Below are positions 44,910 through 54,672 of a DNA stretch of 64,000 nucleotides, piece by piece. The position numbers were made by a program, and so were the translations under genes. The stretch covers positions 62,001-126,000 of the forward strand of contig NZ_QJTI01000003.1 in assembly GCF_003217325.1 (NCBI RefSeq), read 5' to 3'. Position 1 is the stretch's first letter. Every line of letters begins with the position of its first letter. Below the pieces are notes generated by a model. That model was not told where the DNA came from. It searched no databases and saw only the letters and a program-made list of their open reading frames with translations. This DNA is from Rhodopseudomonas faecalis. Lineage in GTDB: Bacteria; Pseudomonadota; Alphaproteobacteria; Rhizobiales; Xanthobacteraceae.

Positions 44910-46206
44910 TGGCGGCATCCTTTTCGATGCGCAATTGCAGCAGATAGGGCTCGAGCACCGCCAGCGTGCGCTCCAAGGCGCCGCCGAGCCCGGTGACCAC
45001 GCCATCGGCGGCCTTGACGGCGGATTGCCGCGCCGCGGCGTCGGTGAACAGCTTGGCGACGTCGCGGGCCAGTATCTCGGCGCTATCGACCTTGATGGCA
45101 CCACCGGCGCGATCGAGCGCCTCATAGACGTCGATGAAATTGGTGACGTGCGGACCGTGCAGGATCGCGGCGCCGAGCTTGATCGCCTCGATCGGGTTCT
45201 GGCCGCCATGCTCGACCAAGGAGCCGCCCATGAACACCACCGGCGCCAGCCGGTAGAACAGCCCGAGTTCGCCGATCGTGTCGGCGACATAGATCGCGGT
45301 GCCGGCGCCCGGCATCTCGTCGCGCGAACGCAGCGCCACCTGCAGGCCGGCAGCGGCCACCATGCAGGCGACCGCTTCGCCGCGGTCGGGATGGCGCGGC
45401 ACGATCACGGTCAGCAATTGCGGGAACTGGGCCTGCAGCGCGCGATGCGCCTCGAGCAGAAATTCTTCCTCGCCATGATGGGTCGAGGCCGCGACCCACA
45501 CCGGCCGGCCGCGGGTCAGCGCCATCAGCCGTTCCAGCTTGGCGTCGTCGGCGGGCGGCGGCAGCACGTCCAGCTTGAGATTGCCGGTGGTCACCACATT
45601 GGGGCTGCCGAGCGCGGCGAACCGCTCGGCGTCGGCCGGCGATTGCGCGAGGCAAATGTCGAAGCGGCCAAGCAGCGCCGCGATGGTCGCCGAGGCGCGC
45701 TGCCAGCGCGGGAACGAGCGCGGCGACATTCGGCCATTGATCACCATCATCGGCAGCCGCCGCGCGGCGCTGGCCAGGATCAGGTTCGGCCACAGGTCGG
45801 ATTCGATGAACAGCGCCAGGCTCGGCTGCCAGTGATCGAGAAAGCGCGCCACATAGCGCGGCGTATCGAGCGGAATGAATTGGTGGATGATGTCGGGCGG
45901 AAAGCGCCGTGCCACGATCGCCGCCGAGGTGGCGGTGCCCGAGGTCAGCAGGATGCGCATGTTCATGGCGCGCAGCCGCTCGATCAGCCCCGCGGCGGCC
46001 AGCACCTCGCCGACGCTGGCGCCGTGAATCCAGATCAACGGGCCATGCGGCCGGGCCACGGTGGCAATACCGCGCCGCTCCGAGACGCGCTCGGCGATTT
46101 CCTTGCCGCGCACCAGGCGGCGGCGGATCAACAAGGGTGTGAGCGGCGTGAGCGCCGCCGACAGTCGCCGGTACAGGCGCAGAGGCAGCGGCAACCGATC
46201 AGCCAT
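44902..46206 (-). CDS. waaA: 3-deoxy-D-manno-octulosonic acid transferase (WaaA/KdtA)
   Basis: A 434-aa GT30 glycosyltransferase that adds Kdo to lipid IVA on the inner leaflet. The N-terminal helix is followed by PLIWIHGASVGEVLAA, the FIPLDTPRYV block and the C-terminal FMGGSLVEHGGQNPIEA donor-binding motif. Start ATG 46206 (MADRLPLP) fits the family; the frame is open 12 codons further. In the same minus-strand operon as DUF4170, cysQ-like and lpxK. Confidence 0.93.
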   Translation of the reverse strand: MADRLPLPLRLYRRLSAALTPLTPLLIRRRLVRGKEIAERVSERRGIATVARPHGPLIWIHGASVGEVLAAAGLIERLRAMNMRILLTSGTATSAAIVARRFPPDIIHQFIPLDTPRYVARFLDHWQPSLALFIESDLWPNLILASAARRLPMMVINGRMSPRSFPRWQRASATIAALLGRFDICLAQSPADAERFAALGSPNVVTTGNLKLDVLPPPADDAKLERLMALTRGRPVWVAASTHHGEEEFLLEAHRALQAQFPQLLTVIVPRHPDRGEAVACMVAAAGLQVALRSRDEMPGAGTAIYVADTIGELGLFYRLAPVVFMGGSLVEHGGQNPIEAIKLGAAILHGPHVTNFIDVYEALDRAGGAIKVDSAEILARDVAKLFTDAAARQSAVKAADGVVTGLGGALERTLAVLEPYLLQLRIEKDAANA

Positions 46207-46293
46207 TCGCGTCCACTCGCGGTTGGGCAGCTGGCAGAGCAACGACAGCGGCCACGACCGCCGTGGCGCGCGAACGGTGGATGATCCGCATCG

Positions 46294-46536
46294 TCAACCG
46301 GCGATCTTGGCGTCTTGGCCCGGATCGAGCAGCCGGTGCAGGTGCACCACGAAATAGCGCATATGGGCGTTATCGACGGTCTGCTGCGCCTTGGCCTGCC
46401 AGGCGGCGTGAGCCGACGCGTAATCCGGAAACAGGCCGACGATGTCCACCTGCGATAAGTCTTTGAAGGTGTTGCCTTCGAGATCGATCAGCTCGCCGCC
46501 GAGCACGAGATGCAGCAATTGCGGGTCTTCAGACAT
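46294..46536 (-). CDS. DUF4170 domain protein
   Basis: An 80-aa protein of the DUF4170 family. Core is LHLVLGGELIDLEGNTFKDL and HMRYFVVHLHRLLDP. No known function. Lies between the CysQ-like gene and waaA in the operon. Confidence 0.8.
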   Translation of the reverse strand: MSEDPQLLHLVLGGELIDLEGNTFKDLSQVDIVGLFPDYASAHAAWQAKAQQTVDNAHMRYFVVHLHRLLDPGQDAKIAG

Positions 46537-46575
46537 TCGGCTTTCCTAGCGCGGCGGACGGATATCGCGAAACGC

Positions 46576-47394
46576 TCACTGCGACAGCCGGGCCCTGAGA
46601 CGTTCGACGATGCGGGCATGACGCTCGTGCCCCGCAGCCACCAGCACGCCATGCGTCACTTCGGGGAGATTATAGACGACGCAATCGCCCGCGAGGTCGG
46701 TCAATCTACCATTCGCCTCTCGAACGATCAAATCGGCCGCGGCCAAATCCCAATCTCGACTCTGGCCACCAGCAAAAGCCAAATCGAGCCGGCGATCGGC
46801 GATCCGGCACAACCGCAGCGCCAGCGAACTGATGCGCGGATGCAGCGTCAACGGCGGCTCAGCAAGGCCGAGCCGCTCCAGCAGCGGCTTCGGCCCGGCG
46901 ACCCGCGACAGCTCGAAATCGACGCCGCCGCTGGCCGCAAGCGGCATGCCGTTCAGCGTCGCGCCCGCGCCCTGGACCGCAAAAAAGAATTCGTCGCTGA
47001 CCGGGGCGAACACCGCCGCCAGCACCGGCGCGGCATTTTCCACCAGCGCGACGCTGACGCACCAATCCTCGCGGCCGGCCAGATAGCCGCGGGTGCCGTC
47101 GATCGGATCGACGATCCAGACCCGGGATTTTTGCAGCCGCAGCGGATTGTCGACGCTCTCCTCCGACAGCCAGCCATAATCCGGCCGCGGGGTCTGCAGC
47201 CGGGCATGGATCAATTCATCGACCGCAATGTCGGCTTCCGACACCGGCGATGACGCGCCCTTGGTCCAGTTGCGCAGCTCGGTGCGAAACATCGACAGCG
47301 CCAGCGCGCCGGCTTCCCGCACCGTGTCGGCGAGCAGCGCGGCGTCGGCGCTGCGGTCGGTAGCGATCGTGTTATCGAGGTCAGCGGCCTGCAA
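46576..47394 (-). CDS. inositol monophosphatase family / CysQ-like 3'(2'),5'-bisphosphate nucleotidase
   Basis: A 272-aa lithium-sensitive-type phosphatase fold. The metal-binding motifs are WIVDPIDGTRGYLAG and SRDWDLAAADLIVREANG, with SEADIAVDEL as the first site. It could act on PAP (CysQ) or an inositol phosphate; the enoyl pocket residues cannot discriminate by eye. The start overlaps the PmbA stop by 14 bases, so the genes are coupled. Confidence 0.87.
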   Translation of the reverse strand: MQAADLDNTIATDRSADAALLADTVREAGALALSMFRTELRNWTKGASSPVSEADIAVDELIHARLQTPRPDYGWLSEESVDNPLRLQKSRVWIVDPIDGTRGYLAGREDWCVSVALVENAAPVLAAVFAPVSDEFFFAVQGAGATLNGMPLAASGGVDFELSRVAGPKPLLERLGLAEPPLTLHPRISSLALRLCRIADRRLDLAFAGGQSRDWDLAAADLIVREANGRLTDLAGDCVVYNLPEVTHGVLVAAGHERHARIVERLRARLSQ

Positions 47395-48778
47395 TCGTCA
47401 TCCCTTCGATGCGCAGCGTCGGCGCATTGGTGCCGTAGCGGAACGTCAGGTCGCTGGCCGGCGTCAACTGCTTATACATCTCCAGCAGATGCCCGGCGAT
47501 GGTGACCTCGCTGACCGGATAACAGCGTTCGCCATTCTCGATCCAGAACCCGGCGGCGCCGCGGCTGTAATCGCCGGTCACCGGATTGACGCCGACCCCG
47601 ATCAGGTCGGTGACGTAAAAGCCCTGCTTGATGTCGGCAATCAAGGCCTCGGGGCTGAGTTCGCCGGCGGCAAGATGCAGATTATAAGGCCCCGGCGAGG
47701 GCGAGGACGACACGCCGCGATGGGCGTGGCCGGTGCTGGTGAGCCCGAGCTCGCGCGCGGTGGCGCAGTCGAGCAGCCAGCTGGTGAGCACGCCGTCATC
47801 GACGATGGCGCGGCGCTGCACCACAACGCCCTCGGCATCGAATGGCTGCGAATGCAGGCCGCGGCGGCGCAGCGGATCGTCGATAATGCTGACGCCGTGA
47901 TTGAACAGCCGCTCGCCGAGCCGGCCATTGAGGAAGCTGGTCTTGCGCGCGATCGCCGAGCCCTTGGCGGCGTTGATCAGATGGCTGACCAGCGAGCCGG
48001 CGACACGCGGGTCGAACACCAACGGCGCCTTGCAGGTCGCGACCTTGCGCGGATTGGCACGCGCCACCGCGCGCTCGCCCGCGGTGCGGCCGACTTTCGC
48101 CGAGTCCTCAAGATCGGCGGCGTGCACCGCCGAGCTGTAATCATAGTCGCGCTCCATCGCGGTGCCGTCGCCGACGATCGCCGTCATCGAGACGCCGTGG
48201 CTGGAACGCAGAAACGCGCCTTCAAAACCGGAGCTGGTGACCAGCACCATGCCGCGGATGCCCGATGACGCCGACGCGCCGCCCGATTTGGTGACGCCCT
48301 TGACCGCGAGCGCCGCCGCCTCGGCTTCCATGGCGCGGCTCTCCAGATCCGCAGCGCTGGGCACGACGTGATCGAGCAGATCGAGATCGGGGAAGTCGCG
48401 CGCCAGCAGCGCCGGATCGGCAAGACCGACATAGGCATCGTCAGGCGCAACGCGCGCCATCGCCACCGCGCGCTCGGCGAGTTGCTCGATCAGATCGGCC
48501 GACATGTCATTGGTGGACACCACCGCCTGACGCTGGCCGACCAAAACGCGCAGCCCGACATCGTCGCCTTCGGCACGCTCGGCTTCTTCAACCCGGCCGT
48601 CGCGCACTTCCACCGACTGCGAGACGTGGCGCACTGCAATGGCATCGGCGGCATCGGCACCGGCGCGGCGCGCCGCGGCGACGAGCCGCTCCGCGAGTGT
48701 CTGCAGGCCGGACTGATCGAACAGATCGGAAGCGGCGCCGGTGGCCGGCGAAGGCGTGCGCGATGTCGTCAAGGTCAC
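47381..48778 (-). CDS. pmbA: metalloprotease-like protein PmbA/TldE
   Basis: A 465-aa member of the TldD/PmbA family; the TldD-PmbA heterodimer removes leader peptides and processes antitoxins and microcins. Regular family blocks: DVGLRVLVGQRQAVVSTND, RYGT-like FRYGTNAPTLRIEG, SSGFEG, and GVGVNPVTGDYSRGAAGFWI near the end. It lacks the HExxxH zinc motif of TldD, as PmbA does. GTG start at 48778 with AGGA upstream. Confidence 0.88.
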   Translation of the reverse strand: MTLTTSRTPSPATGAASDLFDQSGLQTLAERLVAAARRAGADAADAIAVRHVSQSVEVRDGRVEEAERAEGDDVGLRVLVGQRQAVVSTNDMSADLIEQLAERAVAMARVAPDDAYVGLADPALLARDFPDLDLLDHVVPSAADLESRAMEAEAAALAVKGVTKSGGASASSGIRGMVLVTSSGFEGAFLRSSHGVSMTAIVGDGTAMERDYDYSSAVHAADLEDSAKVGRTAGERAVARANPRKVATCKAPLVFDPRVAGSLVSHLINAAKGSAIARKTSFLNGRLGERLFNHGVSIIDDPLRRRGLHSQPFDAEGVVVQRRAIVDDGVLTSWLLDCATARELGLTSTGHAHRGVSSSPSPGPYNLHLAAGELSPEALIADIKQGFYVTDLIGVGVNPVTGDYSRGAAGFWIENGERCYPVSEVTIAGHLLEMYKQLTPASDLTFRYGTNAPTLRIEGMTIAGR

Positions 48779-49048
48779 GAAGCTGTCCTGCTGGCTTGAA
48801 GGGAAGATATCACGTCACAGATGTGCCCGATCGCCGTGAACTTCAAGCAAATCGCGGCCGTGCTGTGACGAATTGTGCGGGACGCTGCAAGGTCTCGTCA
48901 ATCATGTCAGCCAAGCTTCTATCAATCATGAGAATCGAAGCCACACCGGTGAACGCTGATTAACCAGGCTTATTAAGCGATTCGGTAAAGGGCTCTGGCA
49001 CGCTGACCCCATCGACCGGGAACATAATCCTGGCGGGGAGACAGAACC
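48779..49048. other. 270-bp divergent region (pmbA operon / DUF6101)
   Basis: Divergent promoters expected. A GTGAACGCTGATTAACCAGG stretch near 48950 is the most AT-rich part. Nothing else recognised. Confidence 0.3.
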
Positions 49049-49573
49049 GTGAGGCGTCAAACAGCAACAGGCGGAGCTCAGCCCGCCGGGTCGAGCCGCA
49101 AACTGCGGCTCGACCCACTCTCACTACCGATCCGCTTCAACGCGCATGATGATCGCGCTGATGGCGGGGTTCGGCAGATCGAATTGCATCGCGAGCGCGT
49201 GGTGTTGCGTCGTGCGGTGGCCGGCATGCAGATGGCGGTCAATGTACGGGTGAGCGACTTCGCCGGCGTCGAGCGTCGCCGCTTGGCCGATGGCGAGATG
49301 GTGCTGCTGATGCATCGCGATCCATCGCTGTCGGTGCCGCTGTGCATCAGCTGCGACGTCGATGAAATCGAAACGGCGTGGCAGAACTGGAGCGAGCTGT
49401 TCGCGCTGCCGCAATTGCAGAAGGATGCCGACCGCGAGCCGACGCCGCGCCGTCGCCGTCGCAATGCGGTCAAGACGCGCCGTCCGCGCTTCCTGCTGCG
49501 CCGCAGGATCGGTGCGCTGCTCAATCCGGCTTCGATCTTCCGCGGCGAACGCGAGATCATCGCCCGCAACTAA
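49049..49573 (+). CDS. DUF6101 family protein
   Basis: A 174-aa protein, recalled as DUF6101, common in Bradyrhizobium-type genomes. SRKLRLDPLSLPIRFNAHD and ELHRERVVLRRAVAGM near the N-terminus and RGEREIIARN at the very end are its conserved blocks. Very basic C-terminal third. GTG start at 49049 follows GGGGAG. Function unknown. Confidence 0.75.
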   Translation: MRRQTATGGAQPAGSSRKLRLDPLSLPIRFNAHDDRADGGVRQIELHRERVVLRRAVAGMQMAVNVRVSDFAGVERRRLADGEMVLLMHRDPSLSVPLCISCDVDEIETAWQNWSELFALPQLQKDADREPTPRRRRRNAVKTRRPRFLLRRRIGALLNPASIFRGEREIIARN

Positions 49574-49643
49574 GCGGCAGGATCACCTGCCGCTCTGCAC
49601 CCGCAGCATCATTGAGTTAGCAGGAAGGCGCGGTCGGCAGCGC

Positions 49644-50579
49644 TCAGAGCGAGCGCAGCACCGCGTCCACCACAAGGCCCGCGGTCAAGAGCAGACCGGC
49701 ATCGCGGTTCGACTTGAACAGCTTGAGGCACAGCGGCGAGTTCTTGATATCGAGCCGCACGATCTGGTGCACCAGATGCGCCGCGAAGGCAGCGAGCCCG
49801 ATCCAGGCCGGCCAGCCGGCATGGGCCATGAACAGCGCGCCGCCGATCAGCAGCACCGCCAGACTGTACAACACCGCGAGCGCGGTGTGGGTGCGTTCGC
49901 CGAATTTCAGCGCGGTCGATTTGATGCCGACCATCAGATCGTCTTCGGCGTCCTGATGGGCGTAGATGGTGTCGTAGCCAATCACCCAGACGATCGAGCC
50001 GGCATAGAGCAACAGCGCCGCGGGATCGATCCGCGCAAAGGTCGCTGCAAAACCCATCAAGGCGCCCCAGGAGAAGGCGAGCCCAAGCACCACCTGCGGC
50101 CAATAGGTGATGCGCTTCATGAACGGATAGGCGGCGACGATGATCAGCGAGGCGATGCCGGTGGCGATCGCAAAGCCGTTGAACTGCAGCAGCACCACAA
50201 GGCCGATCAGGCATTGCAGCACCATGAACACCGCGGCCTGTTTGGTGGTGACCAGGCCCGCCGGGATCGGCCGCGACTTGGTGCGCTCGACCTTGTCGTC
50301 GAGATCGCGGTCGGTGATGTCATTCCAGGTGCAGCCGGCGCCGCGCATCACGAACGCGCCGACGAAAAACAGCGCCGCGAACCACGGCAACTGACTGACG
50401 TCACCGGCGACACCGGCGGCGAGCGCCGCCGACCACCAGCACGGCAGCAGCAACAGCCAGGAGCCGATCGGCCGATCGAAGCGCGCCAGTTGCAGATAAG
50501 GCCGCGTCCATAGCGGGGCGTGGCTATCGACCCAATTGCCCGTCGAATCGGCGACCCGTGGTGCTGCCTCGATGATCAT
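49644..50579 (-). CDS. ubiA: 4-hydroxybenzoate octaprenyltransferase UbiA
   Basis: A 311-aa polytopic prenyltransferase of ubiquinone synthesis. Two Asp-rich motifs bind the prenyl diphosphate via magnesium: NDITDRDLDDKVERTKSRP and YDTIYAHQDAEDD. About eight hydrophobic helices follow from the sequence. Inner membrane. Followed upstream by a secreted protein gene ending six bases away. Confidence 0.94.
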   Translation of the reverse strand: MIIEAAPRVADSTGNWVDSHAPLWTRPYLQLARFDRPIGSWLLLLPCWWSAALAAGVAGDVSQLPWFAALFFVGAFVMRGAGCTWNDITDRDLDDKVERTKSRPIPAGLVTTKQAAVFMVLQCLIGLVVLLQFNGFAIATGIASLIIVAAYPFMKRITYWPQVVLGLAFSWGALMGFAATFARIDPAALLLYAGSIVWVIGYDTIYAHQDAEDDLMVGIKSTALKFGERTHTALAVLYSLAVLLIGGALFMAHAGWPAWIGLAAFAAHLVHQIVRLDIKNSPLCLKLFKSNRDAGLLLTAGLVVDAVLRSL

Positions 50580-50585
50580 GACTAG

Positions 50586-51242
50586 TTACCGCGCCAGAAC
50601 GTTGCCGTTGAGAGTGTCGAAAGTGCTGCCGCCGCTGCGCTTCGTCGTGTTGGCTTCCGGCATCGCCGCCGAGGAGCCGAGCAGATCGCTGAAGCTCGGA
50701 CCGGCCGGGCCGCGCTGCTGTTGCTGCGCCATGTTGCAGACCTTCTGCTGCATCTGCTCGGTGTTCTTGTGGCTGGCGCGCAATTGCTTGCCGATCTCGG
50801 CCGGGATGCCGCAGCGCGCGCTGTTGCCCTCAATGAATTTCAGCATCTTCAGCTCGGCCTGCGAGAAATTGCCGATCAGCTTGCAGGCTTCATCGGGCGG
50901 CGCGCGGCGTTCGCCGGCCGCCTTGATCGCCTTGCCGCGCTTTTCCGCTTCTTCGCGCAGCGGCAGAAACTTCTTCATGCAGTCGTCGTCGCCGCCAGCC
51001 TGCTGCTGCTGACCGGGCGGCGGGCCAAACGCGCCGCCACCTGAGACCGGTGGCGCCCCAGCCGACGGGAACCCGCTCGGCGGTGCGCCGATCGTTGCCG
51101 TCGGCGCGCCGTTCACCGGCGGGAACGGCGAGGCGCTCTGATTGGGCAGCGGCGCGGGAAACGCGCCCTGCGCCAGCGCCGCGACGGTGGACGTAGCCAG
51201 TGCCGCGAGCATCATCGGCAGGCTGAGATGGCGGATGGTCAA
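50586..51242 (-). CDS. secreted hypothetical protein, TTG start
   Basis: A 218-aa exported protein. A signal peptide (LSLPMMLAALATSTVAALAQG) leads to a Pro/Gly/Ala-rich segment (about residues 28-80) and a helical domain with conserved-looking cysteines (DDCMKKFLPLREEAEKRG, DEACKLIGNFSQAELKM, RCGIPAEIGKQLRASHK). I choose TTG 51242 because GGAGGAG lies at ideal spacing upstream; the ATG-like starts further up lack this. Function unknown; it probably resides in the periplasm. Confidence 0.72.
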   Translation of the reverse strand: MTIRHLSLPMMLAALATSTVAALAQGAFPAPLPNQSASPFPPVNGAPTATIGAPPSGFPSAGAPPVSGGGAFGPPPGQQQQAGGDDDCMKKFLPLREEAEKRGKAIKAAGERRAPPDEACKLIGNFSQAELKMLKFIEGNSARCGIPAEIGKQLRASHKNTEQMQQKVCNMAQQQQRGPAGPSFSDLLGSSAAMPEANTTKRSGGSTFDTLNGNVLAR

Positions 51243-51458
51243 GGTTGCTCCTCCGGCAAGGTCGAGCCCCAGCTTTGCGAAAATCGCCGAGGGCGATGCG
51301 GCATCGAAACAATGCGGACCGTAATTCAAGGCCTTTTACGATTCCTGCGACGCCATAACAACCCGCCGATTGGGGCGGCAGCACGACATCCCGGCCGATA
51401 ACCGTCTGGCAAAACCCGCGGATTGGGCTACAAGCCCGCGCAACCATGGGTGTTTTCA

Positions 51459-52217
51459 ATGCCTCAGATCGAATTCCGCAGCCCCCGGCTGTATGTTGAT
51501 GCACCGCTTGCCGCCGGTATCGAGACGCCGCTGAACCGCGAGCAGGCCAATTATCTTGGCAATGTGCTGCGGCTCGGCCCGGGCGACACCATCCTGGCGT
51601 TCAACGGCCGCGACGGCGAGTGGCAGGCGCAGCTTGGCGGCGGCAAGCGAGTGGATCGGCTCGCGATGCTGGCGCAGACCCGCGCCCAGGATCGGCTGCC
51701 GGACCTCCGTTACGTGTTCGCGCCGCTAAAGCACGCCCGGCTCGATTACATGGTGCAGAAGGCGGTGGAACTCGGCGCCTCCACCCTGATACCGGCACTG
51801 ACCCGGTTCACCCAGGTCAGCCGGGTCAATACCGAGCGGATGCGCGCCAATGTCGTCGAAGCCGCCGAGCAATGCGGCATTCTCAGCATCGCCGCGGTCG
51901 AGGAGCCGGTCAAACTGGAGCGCTTCCTCAGCGAGCGCGACGGCGCCCGGCTGCTGGTTTTTTGCGACGAGGCCGCCGATGTCGCCGATCCGGTGCAGGC
52001 ATTAACCGGCGCTGCGGCCCAGGCGGCCGCCGGAATCGACGTGCTGATCGGCCCGGAAGGCGGCTTTGCCGAGGAAGAACGGGCGCTGCTGCTGCGGCAG
52101 CCGACCGTGCTGCGGCTGGCGCTCGGCCCCCGCATCATGCGCGCCGACACCGCCGCGGTGGCGGCGCTGGCGCTGGTGCAGGCGGTGCTCGGCGACTGGC
52201 GCGCGCCCTTGCCATAG
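51459..52217 (+). CDS. rsmE: 16S rRNA (uracil(1498)-N3)-methyltransferase RsmE
   Basis: A 252-aa SPOUT methyltransferase. A PUA-like N-terminal region (RSPRLYVDAPL, YLGNVLRLGPGD) precedes the knotted catalytic domain, which has RFTQVSRVNTERM, the SAM-site IGPEGGFAEEE and LGPRIMRADTAAVAALAL. It methylates U1498 of 16S rRNA. Start at ATG 51459 (MPQIEFRSPR). Confidence 0.94.
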   Translation: MPQIEFRSPRLYVDAPLAAGIETPLNREQANYLGNVLRLGPGDTILAFNGRDGEWQAQLGGGKRVDRLAMLAQTRAQDRLPDLRYVFAPLKHARLDYMVQKAVELGASTLIPALTRFTQVSRVNTERMRANVVEAAEQCGILSIAAVEEPVKLERFLSERDGARLLVFCDEAADVADPVQALTGAAAQAAAGIDVLIGPEGGFAEEERALLLRQPTVLRLALGPRIMRADTAAVAALALVQAVLGDWRAPLP

Positions 52218-52280
52218 CCCGAAGCAGCCTTAGCCGGGCGCGCTTCGGCTCTGACGAACTCCGAACCGTTGGGCTAACCT

Positions 52281-52338
52281 TATGTTCTGACGCGTTTTCT
52301 TAACGCGAACCGGGGGCCACTTCGCTCGAAAACGCTAT
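52281..52338. repeat. dispersed 58-bp repeat, family B copy 2
   Basis: TATGTTCTGACGCGTTTT through CTCGAAAACGCTAT. Same orientation as the copy at 35937-35994. Lies 87 bp before the hisZ start. Confidence 0.85.
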
Positions 52339-52424
52339 GAGACATAGCCCAATCGGTGGTCGAAACTGTCGTGCGGCCATGCTAAGGGCTGCGCCGACCT
52401 TGGGAAATCGCCACGCTGGACTGA

Positions 52425-53594
52425 ATGATGACTGAAACCGCCGCCCTTCGCGCGACCGGAACCGCCGCATGGGCGGATGCGCTGCTCACCTCGTTCGGGC
52501 AAGCCGGCTATCGCCACGCCCACCCGGCGATTCTGCAGCCCGCAGAACCGTTTCTCGACCTGTCCGGCGAGGATATCCGCAGGAGCCTGTATCTCACCAC
52601 CGATCCCGGCGGCGAGGAACTGTGCCTGCGGCCCGACCTGACCATTCCGGTGGCCCGCGATTATCTGGCCTCGGCGCAGGCCGGCCAGCCGGCCGGGTTC
52701 TGCTATCTCGGCCCGGTGTTCCGCTATCGCGGCGGCAAAACCAGCGAATTCCTGCAGGCCGGCGTGGAATCGTTCGGCCGCCAGGACCGCGCCGCCGCCG
52801 ACGCCGAGATGCTGGCGCTGGCGCTGCAAGCCACCACCGCCTGCGGCCTGACCGAGATCGACATCCGCACCGGCGACGTGGCGCTGTTCACCGCGCTGCT
52901 CGACGCGCTCGACCTGGTGCCGGCCTGGCGGCGCCGGCTGATGAAGGATTTTAACCGCAAGGCCGATCTCGCCCAGGACCTTGGCCGGCTGACGCTCGCC
53001 ACCTCGGCGAGCCGCAACGAATATGAGGGCGTGCTGGCGGCGCTGGCCGGCTCCGACCGCAAGGCGGCGCTGGCGCTGGTCACCGACCTGATGTCGATCG
53101 CGGGCGCCACCGCGCTCGGCGGCCGCACGGTCGCGGAAATCGCCGATCGCTTCCTGGAACAATCGACGCTGAAAAGCGGCACGCTGCCGCGCGAGACGCT
53201 CGACAAGCTGCAGCGCTTCCTGGCGATCACCGGTTCGCCGCAAGAGGCGCTTGCGCAATTGCGCGCGCTGGCTGCCGACGCCAAGCTCGCGATCGGCCCG
53301 GCGATCGATCAGTTCGAAAGCCGGATCGGCTTTATGCAGAGCCGCGGCATCGATATCGGCGCCACCCGGTTCTCGACCTCGTTCGGCCGCGGCGTCGATT
53401 ACTACACCGGCTTTGAATTCGAGCTGCACCGCAAGGACAATGGCGATGAGCCGCTGGTCGCTGGCGGCCGCTATGACGGGCTGATGACCCAGCTCGGCGC
53501 GCCGGAACCGATTCCGGCGGTCGGCTTTGCGATCTGGATCGAAGCGCTGACCAAGTCCGGCCCCGCAACCTCTGTCGCCGGGAGCGCATCATGA
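52425..53594 (+). CDS. hisZ: ATP phosphoribosyltransferase regulatory subunit HisZ
   Basis: A 389-aa HisRS-like protein lacking aminoacylation function; it activates HisG. It contains the class II catalytic-fold remnants [50 protein letters not shown] and AGGRYDGLM, but no anticodon-binding domain. Two ATGs are at the start. Its stop overlaps the hisG ATG as ATGA, so the pair is coupled. Confidence 0.93.
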   Translation: MMTETAALRATGTAAWADALLTSFGQAGYRHAHPAILQPAEPFLDLSGEDIRRSLYLTTDPGGEELCLRPDLTIPVARDYLASAQAGQPAGFCYLGPVFRYRGGKTSEFLQAGVESFGRQDRAAADAEMLALALQATTACGLTEIDIRTGDVALFTALLDALDLVPAWRRRLMKDFNRKADLAQDLGRLTLATSASRNEYEGVLAALAGSDRKAALALVTDLMSIAGATALGGRTVAEIADRFLEQSTLKSGTLPRETLDKLQRFLAITGSPQEALAQLRALAADAKLAIGPAIDQFESRIGFMQSRGIDIGATRFSTSFGRGVDYYTGFEFELHRKDNGDEPLVAGGRYDGLMTQLGAPEPIPAVGFAIWIEALTKSGPATSVAGSAS

Positions 53595-54568
53595 CCTCGC
53601 CTTTCGTTCTCGCCGTTCCCTCCAAGGGCCGCCTGCAGGAAAACGCCGAAAACTTCTTCGCGCGCGCCGGCCTGAACCTGACCAAGCCCGGCGGCGCCCG
53701 TGACTATCGCGGCACCATTCCCGGGCTCGACAATGTCGAGGTCGCTTATCTGTCGGCCAGCGAGATCGCCGCCAATCTGGCGCGCGGCACCGTGCATTTC
53801 GGCATCACCGGCGAAGACCTGATCCGCGAGAGCATCGTCGATGCCGACAAGCGCGTCGCCTTGATCGAGGGCCTGGGCTTTGGCCGCGCCGATGTGGTGG
53901 TGGCGGTGCCGCAGGCCTGGATCGATGTCCGCACCATGGCCGATCTAGACGACGTCACCACCGGCTTCCGCGCCCAGCACAACCGGCGGATGCGGGTCGC
54001 GACCAAATACATCAACCTGACGCGCAACTTCTTCGCCGCCCATGGCGTGGTCGACTACCGGATCGTGGAAAGCGCCGGCGCCACCGAGGGCGCGCCCGCG
54101 GTCGGCAGTGCCGAGCTGATCGTCGACATCACCACCACCGGCGCGACGCTGGCCGCCAACGGCCTGCGCGTGCTCGACGACGGCGTGATGCTGAAAAGCC
54201 AGGCCAATCTGGTTGCCTCGCGCGAGGCCGATTGGAACGACGACACCCGCGAGACCGCGCGCGTCATTCTCGACCACATCGCCTCGCGCGCCCGCGCCAG
54301 CAAATACAAGGAAGTGCGCACGCGGTTCGCTGGCTGCAACGACGCCCTGCTCACCGAAGCGCACAGCCGGTTCGGCGTGGTGTCGCCGTTCGGCGGCCCG
54401 ACCTCGTCGGGCATGCTGACGCTGCACTGCCCGCCGGCGCAGCTGTACGGCCTGTCGAGCTTCCTGCGGCAGCACGGCGCCGACACGGTGTCGGTGGTGT
54501 CGCTGGATTATGTGATGGACCGCGAGAACCCGCTATTCGCCAAGCTCGAGGCCTTTTTGCGCGTGTAG
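53591..54568 (+). CDS. hisG: ATP phosphoribosyltransferase HisG
   Basis: A 325-aa enzyme of the first histidine biosynthetic step (ATP + PRPP). Key segments are [33 protein letters not shown] and [14 protein letters not shown], which holds the PRPP-binding loop. It is longer than the short hisZ-dependent form (about 210 aa) of firmicutes, with a C-terminal part after residue 230. Probably feedback-inhibited by histidine. Confidence 0.93.
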   Translation: MTSPFVLAVPSKGRLQENAENFFARAGLNLTKPGGARDYRGTIPGLDNVEVAYLSASEIAANLARGTVHFGITGEDLIRESIVDADKRVALIEGLGFGRADVVVAVPQAWIDVRTMADLDDVTTGFRAQHNRRMRVATKYINLTRNFFAAHGVVDYRIVESAGATEGAPAVGSAELIVDITTTGATLAANGLRVLDDGVMLKSQANLVASREADWNDDTRETARVILDHIASRARASKYKEVRTRFAGCNDALLTEAHSRFGVVSPFGGPTSSGMLTLHCPPAQLYGLSSFLRQHGADTVSVVSLDYVMDRENPLFAKLEAFLRV

Positions 54569-54672
54569 CCCGGGGCAACGCACGGCTTGGCGCGAGATGG
54601 CGAAAGGTGGTGACCGGTGCCATATAGTATCGCGAGATCATTTGCTGACGAGATGCGCCTGGGACCCGATCG

